DNA from: Gammaproteobacteria bacterium
GTDB lineage: Bacteria > Pseudomonadota > Gammaproteobacteria > Steroidobacterales > SZUA-146
Direction of reading: 5' to 3'
NCBI GenBank assembly: GCA_003228965.1
Contig: QIGP01000409.1
Coordinates: forward strand, 1-7,629
Length of the DNA stretch: 7,629 nucleotides
In this document: positions 1 to 6,490 of the stretch, piece after piece
Layout: each line of letters opens with the position of its first letter
How positions within the stretch are numbered: the stretch's first letter is position 1
Translations under genes and position numbers: made by a program
The notes under the pieces: model-generated
Databases searched by the model: none
Told to the model about the DNA's origin: nothing
Seen by the model: only the letters and a program-made list of their open reading frames with translations

Positions 1-389
1 GCAATGGTGCGCGCGAGGTTGGCGGGCTCTTCGGTATCGAGCCCTTTTGGACGACCGTGGGCAACATCGCAGAAAGTGCATCGGCGTGTGCAGATGTCAC
101 CCATTATCATAAAGGTAGCGGTGCCGTGCCCGAAACACTCGGTCAGGTTAGGGCAGCTGGCCTCTTCGCAGACCGTGTGAAGCCGGTTTTCCCGTAACAC
201 CTTTTTAAGCGCTTTCACCGCAGGTGTCGTAGGCGCTTTCACTCGCAGCCACGCAGGCTTGCGTATTCGTGTCGTTGTTGGCTCAATTTTAATGGGAATG
301 CGCGCCATTTTTTCGGCGGCCGTTAGTTTCTTGCCAGGTTCAAGTTTTGCAGGTCGCGCGCGTTGGGGCTGTTCGGAAGGTGTGTCCAT
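1..389 (-). CDS. lipA: Lipoyl synthase LipA, N-terminal part (3' end cut off by window edge)
   Basis: Radical-SAM enzyme that inserts two sulfur atoms at C6 and C8 of protein-bound octanoyl groups, completing lipoate on the E2 subunits of 2-oxoacid dehydrogenases and on GcvH in the cytoplasm. I translated 129 residues from the ATG at 389. The auxiliary [4Fe-4S] cluster ligands are C74, C79 and C85 ([14 protein letters not shown]). The radical-SAM CxxxCxxC motif is C100, C104 and C107 ([16 protein letters not shown]). The family's GTATFMI stretch lies between them at residues 89-95. The first 50 or so residues are basic and variable, as is usual for LipA N-termini. The remainder, roughly 200 residues in typical family members and including the C-terminal RSSY serine ligand, lies outside the window. 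The start is 13 bases after the lipB stop with only a weak Shine-Dalgarno sequence, so it is probably read from the same transcript as lipB. The identification is secure. Confidence 0.97.
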   Translation of the reverse strand, partial: MDTPSEQPQRARPAKLEPGKKLTAAEKMARIPIKIEPTTTRIRKPAWLRVKAPTTPAVKALKKVLRENRLHTVCEEASCPNLTECFGHGTATFMIMGDICTRRCTFCDVAHGRPKGLDTEEPANLARTI

Positions 390-402
390 AGGTCGAGCTT
401 AC

Positions 403-1041
403 TCAAGATAGTGATGTAACGATACACTCATCATAACGCAGATTTTTCAGCAAATGAGGGACAAATCGGGTTGCAGCGGACTCAATAGTGGCTGGCCCAC
501 CCAGAGTTGCACACTGGGTGATTTCCATGCCGGCGTAGCCACATGGGTTAATTCGTTGAAAGGGCTCCAGATCCATGTCCACGTTTAGTGCCAGGCCGTG
601 ATAGCTCCAATTCCTTTTAATCCGCAGGCCGATACTAGCCACTTTTTTCTGGTCTACGTAAACGCCGGGGGCGTCTTTGCGCGGGTAAGCCTCAATATTG
701 TCTTCGGCCAGCAGATCGACCACGCTTTGTTCCAGAGCCGTTACCAGGTCACGTACACCGAGACCGGTGCGTGACAAGTAGATGAGCGGATAAACTACCA
801 GTTGGCCCGGGCCGTGATACGTGACCTGGCCGCCGCGATCGACAGGTACTACCAGGATGTCCTGGGGCGCTAGCAAGTGCTCGGGTTTGGCGTTGCTGCC
901 AAGCGTGAACACCGGATTGTGTTCGACCAGCCATATTTCTCCGGGCGCATCGACCAGCCGGTCCGCCACAAAGGATTTCATTTCTTCCCAGACAGGCTCG
1001 TAGTCTCGTCGCCCAAGGTTACGCAGTGAGAGTGCGCTCAT
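403..1041 (-). CDS. lipB: Octanoyl-[ACP]:protein octanoyltransferase LipB
   Basis: Transfers octanoate from octanoyl-ACP to the lysine of lipoyl domains, the first step of endogenous lipoate synthesis in the cytoplasm; LipA then acts on the product. The protein has 212 residues, the usual family length. Visible signatures are RGGQVTYHGPGQLV (residues 69-82), KVASIGLRIKR (133-143), HGLALNVDMDLEPF (148-161) and INPCGYAGME (164-173). The catalytic pair is C167 and K133. Their spacing of 34 residues equals that of C169/K135 in E. coli LipB, where the cysteine forms the acyl-thioester intermediate. The ATG overlaps the stop of the upstream DUF493 gene as ATGA. There is no good Shine-Dalgarno sequence, so translational coupling is likely. 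Nothing is missing or truncated. Confidence 0.98.
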   Translation of the reverse strand: MSALSLRNLGRRDYEPVWEEMKSFVADRLVDAPGEIWLVEHNPVFTLGSNAKPEHLLAPQDILVVPVDRGGQVTYHGPGQLVVYPLIYLSRTGLGVRDLVTALEQSVVDLLAEDNIEAYPRKDAPGVYVDQKKVASIGLRIKRNWSYHGLALNVDMDLEPFQRINPCGYAGMEITQCATLGGPATIESAATRFVPHLLKNLRYDECIVTSLS

Positions 1042-1304
1042 AGCACTATGTTTACGCCATCAATGGACGTAAATGCCTGGTACATGGCGTCGAGTTCGAC
1101 TTTGGAGTGGTAGGTACACGTTACGGTATAAGCCATATATTTGCCGGTGCGGCTGGGCCTTGTTTGGATGTCTGCCGGCAAGCCGGTACCTGCCTTTTTC
1201 GCAATTGCGCGCTCAATGGCCTCCCGAATTTCAGGGCCGCTGTGCCCCATCACTTTAATAGGGAAGGAGCAGGGGAATTCAATGAGTGTTTCTTCGTTAC
1301 TCAT
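1038..1304 (-). CDS. ybeD: YbeD/DUF493 family small protein
   Basis: A small cytoplasmic protein of 88 residues (E. coli YbeD has 87) with an ACT-like alpha/beta fold known for the family. Its biochemical role is not established; an allosteric or regulatory part in lipoate metabolism has been suggested because it usually sits next to lipB, as here. Family features visible are the N-terminal IEFPCSFPIKVMG, a central stretch around RPSRTGKYMAYTVT and the C-terminal LDAMYQAFTSIDGVNIVL, which resembles the E. coli ending. I chose the ATG at 1304, 10 bases after the aminotransferase stop, with AGTAGG just upstream. The reading frame is open back to a TTG at 1325 (95 residues), but that start would overlap the previous gene and adds residues not expected in the family. 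The stop overlaps the lipB start (ATGA). Confidence 0.92.
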   Translation of the reverse strand: MSNEETLIEFPCSFPIKVMGHSGPEIREAIERAIAKKAGTGLPADIQTRPSRTGKYMAYTVTCTYHSKVELDAMYQAFTSIDGVNIVL

Positions 1305-1314
1305 GGTGCCTACT

Positions 1315-2187
1315 TTAACTCGCAATTACTTTGGCTTTATAGGCCTGATACGCGGCATCGAGTTTCTTCCACCACGGCCCAGGTTTGCCATTGCCAACAG
1401 ACTTATCGTCAATCGTGCATACGGGAAGGACTTCCTTGGTGGCAGCGGCCAACAGAACTTCTTCTGCGCTGAGCATTTCTTCAACGCTAAATTTACGTGT
1501 TTCGTAAGGCAAGCCAATGGCATCGGCTAGCTCTACAATAAGTCTGCTGGTAGTTCCGGGTAGAACTTCGTGATTGTTTGGCGGCACAATTAATGTGTCA
1601 TTCGTCACTAACAAGACGGTGCTCGCCGCCCCTTCGGTAACCCACCCATCTCGATGTAACAGGGCTTCGCTGCATTCCTGGTCAAGCGCGCTTTGTCGCA
1701 ACAGCACGTTGGCGAGCAGCGACGTTGTCTTAATGTCGCAGCGTGCCCAGCGAGTGTCCTGGAGCAGCACGGCTTCTATGCCGTGCTTGGCGATGTGATT
1801 GGAGCGTGGCATTAATCGTTGAGACATGGCGAATACCAGCGGTTTAATATCGGTTGGCGTGGCGTGATTGCGGTAGTGGCTGACGCCGCGCGTGACTTGT
1901 AGGTAAATGTATTGATCAATGTCACCATTGGTTTTGGCGATTTGTTCAAACACTTCGTGCCAATCGTGTGCGGTTCGTTCGTCGCGAATCTGAATTTTTT
2001 CCAGACCTCTCATCAAACGCTCCACGTGGCTTTGCGCGCGAAACAAAACCCCTGCGTAGACCGGCACGACTTCGTAAATTGCGTCGCCGAACAGAAAGCC
2101 TCGATCCAGCGCGGGGATTTTTGCCTGCTCAATCGGAATAATGTCGCCGTTTAAATAAGCGAACGGAAGTACGCGCGGGTCGATCAC
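1315..2187 (-). CDS. dat: D-amino-acid aminotransferase (fold-type IV PLP enzyme, D-Ala aminotransferase-like)
   Basis: Predicted cytoplasmic PLP enzyme that exchanges amino groups between D-amino acids and 2-oxo acids, typically D-Ala + 2-oxoglutarate to pyruvate + D-Glu, linking D-Ala and D-Glu pools for peptidoglycan. Over its 290 residues the class IV landmarks are: LDRGFLFGDAIYEVVPVY (27-44), the PLP-binding lysine K153 in CDIKTTSLLANV, E185 in VTEGAAST (contacts the pyridine nitrogen in the family), and the phosphate-loop region LPGTTSRLIVEL (209-220). The motif QVTRGVSHYRNH (97-108) supplies R106 and H108, spaced like the carboxylate-binding R98/H100 of Bacillus D-AAT; Y38 matches its Y31. 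This favours D-amino-acid over branched-chain or aminodeoxychorismate chemistry, though the substrate remains inference. The start is GTG, 2 bases after the dacA stop with a poor Shine-Dalgarno sequence; the only other possible codon upstream in frame is a CTG, so coupling to dacA is likely. Confidence 0.88.
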   Translation of the reverse strand: MIDPRVLPFAYLNGDIIPIEQAKIPALDRGFLFGDAIYEVVPVYAGVLFRAQSHVERLMRGLEKIQIRDERTAHDWHEVFEQIAKTNGDIDQYIYLQVTRGVSHYRNHATPTDIKPLVFAMSQRLMPRSNHIAKHGIEAVLLQDTRWARCDIKTTSLLANVLLRQSALDQECSEALLHRDGWVTEGAASTVLLVTNDTLIVPPNNHEVLPGTTSRLIVELADAIGLPYETRKFSVEEMLSAEEVLLAAATKEVLPVCTIDDKSVGNGKPGPWWKKLDAAYQAYKAKVIAS

Positions 2188-2189
2188 CG

Positions 2190-3329
2190 CTACTCGAACC
2201 AGAGCATAACGGTGTCGCTAAGACGCTGAATCCAGCTGCCTTCAGCAACATCACGCAGAGCGACCAAAGGAACCTGCGCCACAACTTCGTCTTGTAGTTT
2301 AATAGTGACGCTTCCCAGTGGCGTTTGAGCTAAAACCGGAGCGCTTAAAGGTTCTTGAAGGTTCATCGACGCCACCAGCGAGTCGTACTGTCCTTTCGGG
2401 ATAGTGATATAGAGCTCTTCTTCGAGGCCAACCGGTAAATTTGCGTCGTCGGCTTTCCATACTTTGGCGGTTCCAAGCGCTGCGCCCGCTTCGTACAAAC
2501 GGTACGTTTTATAGAAGTTAAAAGTGTAGTTTAAAAGCGACTGACTTGCGTCGGCACGACCTTTCTTGGTGGGGGTTCCAAGCACGACGGTAACCAGTCG
2601 CATGTCGCCTCGTAACGCAGACGAAACCAGGCAGTATCCGGCTTCTTCTGTAGCGCCGGTTTTAATACCGTCGACGGAGCTGTCGGTCCACAGCAAGGTG
2701 TTACGATTGGACTGAGGAATGCTGTTGTAGGTGAATTCCTTCTGGCTGTACCAGCGATAGTACTGCGGAAACTCGTTAATGATAGCGCTGGAAAGCGTTG
2801 CAATATCCCACGCCGTAGAGTAGTGACCCTCGGAAGGCAAGCCAGTGCTGTTCATGAACTGACTGTTGGTCATGCCAAGCGCTTTGGCGTGATAGTTCAT
2901 GAGTGTTGCAAACACTTCTTCCGTACCACCGATAAATTCGGCAATCGCAATGCTGGCGTCGTTGCCGCTTTGCACAATCATGCCCAGTACCAGGTCTTCC
3001 ATGCGGACTTTGCTGTTGACTTCAACGAACATGCGTGAACCTTCAGAGTCGTACGCACGTTTGCTAATGGGGACCATGTTATCCAGCGAAATGCTTCCTT
3101 CGGCGAGCTTCTTGAAAGTTGCGTAAGCGGTCATGAGTTTGGTAATGCTGGCCGGAGCAAGCATTTCGTGCGCATTCTTCTCGGCAATAATTTTGCCGCT
3201 GTTGTGATCGCGCACAAGATAGCTCTTGGCGTTAATAGAGGGTGCTGCTGGAATCGGCGTTTGGCCATGTGCCGTCAGGGCCGGGATAAGCGCGGCACTG
3301 ATCAGAAGCAGTCGACAAATAAGGTGCAT
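2190..3329 (-). CDS. dacA: D-alanyl-D-alanine carboxypeptidase, PBP5/6 family (peptidase S11)
   Basis: Low-molecular-weight penicillin-binding protein that removes the terminal D-Ala from pentapeptides in the periplasm, limiting cross-linking and helping maintain cell shape. The 379 residues begin with a Sec signal peptide (about 1-22, MHLICRLLLISAALIPALTA then HGQ). All three active-site motifs are present: S61-x-x-K64 (PASITKLMTAY), S121-G-N123 (VQSGND) and K223-T-G225 (GIKTGAT). The C-terminal beta-rich PBP5 domain runs from about 280 to 360. It ends in WIQRLSDTVMLWFE, a likely amphipathic helix for peripheral attachment to the inner membrane, as in PBP5. The ATG lies 71 bases after rlpA, the largest gap in the cluster; the ribosome site is weak (CGAGAC). 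The P. aeruginosa counterpart in the same position is called dacC, so the symbol could be either. Function is confident. Confidence 0.97.
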   Translation of the reverse strand: MHLICRLLLISAALIPALTAHGQTPIPAAPSINAKSYLVRDHNSGKIIAEKNAHEMLAPASITKLMTAYATFKKLAEGSISLDNMVPISKRAYDSEGSRMFVEVNSKVRMEDLVLGMIVQSGNDASIAIAEFIGGTEEVFATLMNYHAKALGMTNSQFMNSTGLPSEGHYSTAWDIATLSSAIINEFPQYYRWYSQKEFTYNSIPQSNRNTLLWTDSSVDGIKTGATEEAGYCLVSSALRGDMRLVTVVLGTPTKKGRADASQSLLNYTFNFYKTYRLYEAGAALGTAKVWKADDANLPVGLEEELYITIPKGQYDSLVASMNLQEPLSAPVLAQTPLGSVTIKLQDEVVAQVPLVALRDVAEGSWIQRLSDTVMLWFE

Positions 3330-3400
3330 AGTTAGAGTCTCGTGGACAGGCTGGTTAATGAATGACAGTTAGTAGGGCGCGGCAGTTCCGGGCGTGTGCA
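3330..3400. other. Intergenic gap between rlpA and dacA
   Basis: This 71-base stretch is the only sizeable non-coding interval in the window. Read on the minus strand it runs from the rlpA stop to the dacA ATG. I looked for a promoter and a terminator: no convincing -35/-10 pair and no GC-rich stem followed by a T-run is visible. A weak ribosome site (CGAGAC, about 7-12 bases before the ATG) is the only element I can suggest. An internal promoter for dacA and the genes after it would have to lie here or inside rlpA, but the sequence alone does not show one. Confidence 0.5.
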
Positions 3401-4381
3401 TTATTCTGAGACGACGCGAGCTCCGAGAAGTCCCATGTTTGATAGTTTGATGAGCAGTTCTTGCTGTTGCGACGCCGACAGTAAAGGCCCCAATCGAACC
3501 CTGTGAAGCAAGCGGTTGTTAATGGTCAGCGCCTGAATTATGACATTACTGAAGCCGGATTGTTCGAGCTGAGTGACCATTCGCTGCGCATTGGCCTGAG
3601 CCCCAAAAGAAGCCACTTGAATAAAGCTGTCGGCTTTGAAATTGGAAGAGTCAGATTGGAGAGTTGTCGGGGTTATGGTTTTGCCGACGACTGCAGGTCC
3701 CGTCGTGACAGGTCCGGGTTTCGGCGCTGCGACCACTACAGGCGGTAGTTGGGTCGGCGCCGGGCGGCTATCTATCACGGCGGGGCGGTCTATGGTGGCC
3801 GTAACGACGCTTCCACCACCGCTGCCAGTCGAATCGGAGCTTGCCGTACCCGCTGAATAATCTTGTGTACCTTCCAGGGCGACTACGCGAACTGGCGCGG
3901 TACCAGGGCCTACCACGTCGAGTGCTTTGGCCGCTGCATATGACAAGTCGATAACGCGGTTTTCAACAAACGGCCCACGGTCGTTAATGCGTACGTCAAG
4001 ATTGCGCTGATTGTTCAGGTTGGTCACCCGTACCCACGAGCCAAGCGGCAGGTTTTTATGCGCTGCAGACATGCCGTGCATGTTGTAGGTTTCGCCGTTG
4101 GCAGTTTTGCGACCGTGAAATTTGGGCCCGTACCAAGAGGCGATGCCTTGTTCGCTAAAGCCCGATGCGCTTTGAAGAACGTAGTAGCGCTTGCCAAACA
4201 CGACGTATGAGCGGGCATACCCAGCCGGCAAAGTGGCAGGTGCAGGAGGTACGGAGCCCGACAACGTGCCGGTAGAAGTAGATGTTCGCTGACTAGCACA
4301 GCCGTTCAAGCTGAGCATAATCAGAACTAACAGGCATGTAAGAATTCTAGTCAAGGGACAATACACCTTCGTGAATCGCAA
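3401..4381 (-). CDS. rlpA: RlpA: septal-ring lytic transglycosylase lipoprotein (DPBB + SPOR)
   Basis: Outer-membrane lipoprotein that, in Pseudomonas, cleaves peptidoglycan strands lacking stem peptides during daughter-cell separation. Numbering from the outermost start, the order is: signal peptide with lipobox LNGC and lipidated C28 (followed by A29, so no inner-membrane retention signal), the double-psi beta-barrel domain (about 76-170, GIASWYGPKFHGRKTANGE onward), a Ser/Thr/Pro/Val-rich linker (about 171-248), and a C-terminal SPOR domain (about 250-326, FIQVASFGAQANAQ...HRVRLGPL) that binds denuded glycan. H108 (AAHKNLPLG) and D134 (RINDRGPF) match the residues known to be needed for catalysis. 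The start is uncertain. There is no ATG upstream of the signal peptide; candidates are TTG at 4381, GTG at 4366 and TTG at 4354. The last has the best ribosome site (GAAGG, 11 bases upstream). All overlap the mltB 3' end. Confidence 0.95.
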   Translation of the reverse strand: MRFTKVYCPLTRILTCLLVLIMLSLNGCASQRTSTSTGTLSGSVPPAPATLPAGYARSYVVFGKRYYVLQSASGFSEQGIASWYGPKFHGRKTANGETYNMHGMSAAHKNLPLGSWVRVTNLNNQRNLDVRINDRGPFVENRVIDLSYAAAKALDVVGPGTAPVRVVALEGTQDYSAGTASSDSTGSGGGSVVTATIDRPAVIDSRPAPTQLPPVVVAAPKPGPVTTGPAVVGKTITPTTLQSDSSNFKADSFIQVASFGAQANAQRMVTQLEQSGFSNVIIQALTINNRLLHRVRLGPLLSASQQQELLIKLSNMGLLGARVVSE

Positions 4382-5345
4382 GGCCTAACTGGTGCACAGC
4401 CATGGCGTACATTTTGCTTCGGTTGTAGCGGGTAATGACGTAAAAATTCTGGTAGCCGACCCAGGTTTCCAACTCGTCTTCGCCGTCAAGATTCACCACC
4501 ATGGATAAGTCGTCTTCATGCCCCATACGGTCAAACTCAATGCCCTGGCTTTGTAGAAAACCAGCTCTGTAAACAGGCAGGATTTTGTTCAGTTCCAGGC
4601 GTTCCGCAAGACGGGGATCGGCGCTTGCGCGCGACACAACAGGGCCTTCGGGTTGCCAGCCGTGGTCAATGAAATAGTTGGCGATGCTTGCAAACACGTC
4701 GTCCCAGTTATCGAACAGGTCTCGCGAGCCGTCGCTGTCACCATCGGCCGCATAGTTTCGGTAGCTGCTAGGCATGAACTGGGGTGCGCCCATGGCACCT
4801 GCGTAAGAGCCTTTGGCGGTTAACAAGTCGACCGGTTCTTCGCGACTCAGCAAAAAGAAATTTTCCAGTTCTTTAGTGAAAAAGGGACTGCGCGGTGGGT
4901 AGTCGAACGCGAGTGTAGAAAGAGCATCTACGACCCGGTAGCTGCCTTTCAGCCGGCCGTAGTTAGTTTCGACGCCGATAATCGCAATAATGATTTCAGT
5001 TGGGACGCCACGATCGCTGGCTACTTTTTCAATGGCATCGCCGTGCGTTTGCCAAAAAGCTACGCCTTGTTCAATACGGCGCTTGTTCAAGAAAATTTTG
5101 CGGTACTCGTGCCAGGGTTTGCTTTTCTCAGCTGGGCGGCGCATCGCTTTCAAAATGGATTCTTTGACTTCGGCTTGCTTGAGAACGTCGACAACTTCGT
5201 TGCGTTGCAGGTTGTGGCTCTCAACCATGTTGTCGATAAAGGCTTTGACGTTGTCTCGCGACACATCGAGCGCGTGCGCCGAGAGGGTGCAGGCCGACAG
5301 GATTGCCATAATGAACAGGCGAAGAACGAAGAAGTTTGGTTGCAT
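4347..5345 (-). CDS. mltB: Membrane-bound lytic murein transglycosylase B
   Basis: Lytic transglycosylase of the Slt35/MltB family (SLT_2, GH103) that cleaves the MurNAc-GlcNAc bond to leave 1,6-anhydroMurNAc ends in the periplasm. The 332 residues start with a signal sequence. The catalytic glutamate is E126 in IIGVETNYG (E162 of E. coli Slt35). Other family stretches are YAGAMGAPQFMPSSYRNYA (181-199), SIANYFIDHGW (220-230) and the C-terminal NFYVITRYNRSKMYAMAV (300-317). An EF-hand-like loop, D201-x-D203-x-D205-G-S-x-D209 with D212 at its end, corresponds to the calcium site known in Slt35. The N-terminus contains both a lipobox-like LSAC (C19) and a signal-peptidase-I site (AHA, 23-25), so membrane anchoring is not certain. 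The ATG overlaps the rodA stop by one base (TAATG) with no clear Shine-Dalgarno sequence. In P. aeruginosa the gene in this position is sltB1/mltB1. Confidence 0.96.
   Translation of the reverse strand: MQPNFFVLRLFIMAILSACTLSAHALDVSRDNVKAFIDNMVESHNLQRNEVVDVLKQAEVKESILKAMRRPAEKSKPWHEYRKIFLNKRRIEQGVAFWQTHGDAIEKVASDRGVPTEIIIAIIGVETNYGRLKGSYRVVDALSTLAFDYPPRSPFFTKELENFFLLSREEPVDLLTAKGSYAGAMGAPQFMPSSYRNYAADGDSDGSRDLFDNWDDVFASIANYFIDHGWQPEGPVVSRASADPRLAERLELNKILPVYRAGFLQSQGIEFDRMGHEDDLSMVVNLDGEDELETWVGYQNFYVITRYNRSKMYAMAVHQLGLAIHEGVLSLD
4366..4370 (-). promoter_or_regulatory. Candidate ribosome binding site for rlpA
   Basis: GAAGG on the minus strand lies 11 bases before the TTG at 4354, inside the 3' end of mltB. 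If used, RlpA begins nine codons later than the longest frame, with a compact lipoprotein signal peptide (TRILTCLLVLIMLSLNGC). The spacing is at the long end of normal, so this is a weak call. Confidence 0.4.
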
Positions 5346-6490
5346 TATTGGGCCATGAATTTGCGATGAGAGTGAATAGACATAAGGATACCGAAACCCG
5401 CCATGAGGGTCACCATTGATGTGCCACCATAGCTAACTAAAGGTAACGGTACACCAACGACAGGGAGCAGACCGGTGACCATGCCCGTGTTAACAAACAC
5501 GTAGATAAAGAATGTTCCGCTAATGCTGCCAGCGAGCAGTCTGGAATAGGTGTCTTGACCCTGATTAGCGATGACCATGCCGCGAGCGGCTACCATCAAG
5601 TAAAGGAACAGCAGGGTGAGCAGGCCCATGAGGCCAAATTCCTCGCCGAGAACGGCGAAAATAAAATCGGTTGAGCGTTCAGGCAGGAACTCCAGCTGGG
5701 ACTGAGTGCCGTTTAACCAGCCTTTGCCGAACAATCCGCCCGAACCGATGGCTATTTTCGATTGAATGATGTGGTACCCGGCACCCAACGGGTCGCTCTC
5801 GGGGTTGAACATGGTGAGAATTCGTTGCTTTTGGTACTCGCGAATAAGGTCAAAGTGCCAGATAGCGGGTGCGGTCGCTGCCGCGAGTAGTCCAAGGCTT
5901 ACGATGACGCGCTTGGCCAGGCCCGCGAAGAAAATAGCCAGAACGCCAGAGCTTGCGATGAGCAGTGCGGTTCCGAGGTCGGGTTGACGCAAGATCAAAT
6001 AGGTCGGTGCGGCAATGACCACGGCGCAAAACGCGAGTGTTTTCAGAGTCGGTGGCAGAGATTTCTTGTGCAGGTACCACGCCACGGCCATCGGTACCGC
6101 AAGCTTCATGATTTCGGATGGCTGAAACGTAAAAAGCCCAACGTCGAGCCAGCGCTGCGCGCCTCTACCAATGTCGCCGTTAAATTCGACGAGCACCAGC
6201 AGAATCAGTCCTGCGATAAACAAAAACGGTGACCACATGCGCAATAAGTTGGGCGGCATTTGGGCAATTACAATGGCGCCGCCAAACGCTAATACCATGC
6301 GCACCAGCTGCTTGTTGACGCGCCCGAGGCTCTGGCCGTCGGCGCTGTAAAGAACAAATAGTCCTGTGGCGCAAATTAGTAACAGCAAAACAAGCAGCAT
6401 GCCGTCTATGTGTAGTTTGAGCAGCATGCGCCCCACAAGGTTTAGCGGTGCGCGTTGCTCGCGCGGGTCGAGACTGATGTCGAGATTCAC
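5345..6490 (-). CDS. rodA: RodA, SEDS-family peptidoglycan glycosyltransferase
   Basis: Integral inner-membrane polymerase that builds glycan strands from lipid II in the elongasome, working with PBP2 encoded just upstream. The 381 residues are strongly hydrophobic, with about ten membrane segments. Conserved SEDS stretches are GAQRWLDVG (110-118), FQPSEIMKLAVP (122-133), RQPDLGTALLI (168-178), GAGYHIIQSKIAIGSGG (236-252), KGWLNGTQSQLEFLPERSTD (256-275) and VGVPLPLVSYGGTS (345-358). D275 in ERSTDFIF aligns with the essential D262 of E. coli RodA. The start is GTG. It is supported by a good ribosome site (GAGGGG, 8 bases upstream) and by the 4-base GTGA overlap with mrdA. It gives an N-terminal cytoplasmic tail about ten residues longer than in E. 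coli RodA; ATG at residue 22 is the alternative. Confidence 0.98.
   Translation of the reverse strand: MNLDISLDPREQRAPLNLVGRMLLKLHIDGMLLVLLLLICATGLFVLYSADGQSLGRVNKQLVRMVLAFGGAIVIAQMPPNLLRMWSPFLFIAGLILLVLVEFNGDIGRGAQRWLDVGLFTFQPSEIMKLAVPMAVAWYLHKKSLPPTLKTLAFCAVVIAAPTYLILRQPDLGTALLIASSGVLAIFFAGLAKRVIVSLGLLAAATAPAIWHFDLIREYQKQRILTMFNPESDPLGAGYHIIQSKIAIGSGGLFGKGWLNGTQSQLEFLPERSTDFIFAVLGEEFGLMGLLTLLFLYLMVAARGMVIANQGQDTYSRLLAGSISGTFFIYVFVNTGMVTGLLPVVGVPLPLVSYGGTSMVTLMAGFGILMSIHSHRKFMAQ

Noticed and set aside
1107..1530. Two overlapping plus-strand open frames of 121 and 129 codons
   Set aside because: They lie antisense to the aminotransferase 3' end and the DUF493 gene, have no recognisable domain, and are frames left open by the codon use of the real minus-strand genes.
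3666..3869. Low-complexity stretch in rlpA
   Set aside because: It is the flexible Ser/Thr/Pro/Val linker between the DPBB and SPOR domains and is expected to vary; it shows no sign of insertion or frameshift.
4990..5369. Plus-strand open frames of 122 and 108 codons opposite the mltB 5' end
   Set aside because: They overlap each other and are antisense to a well-supported gene with intact motifs; the translations show no family signature.
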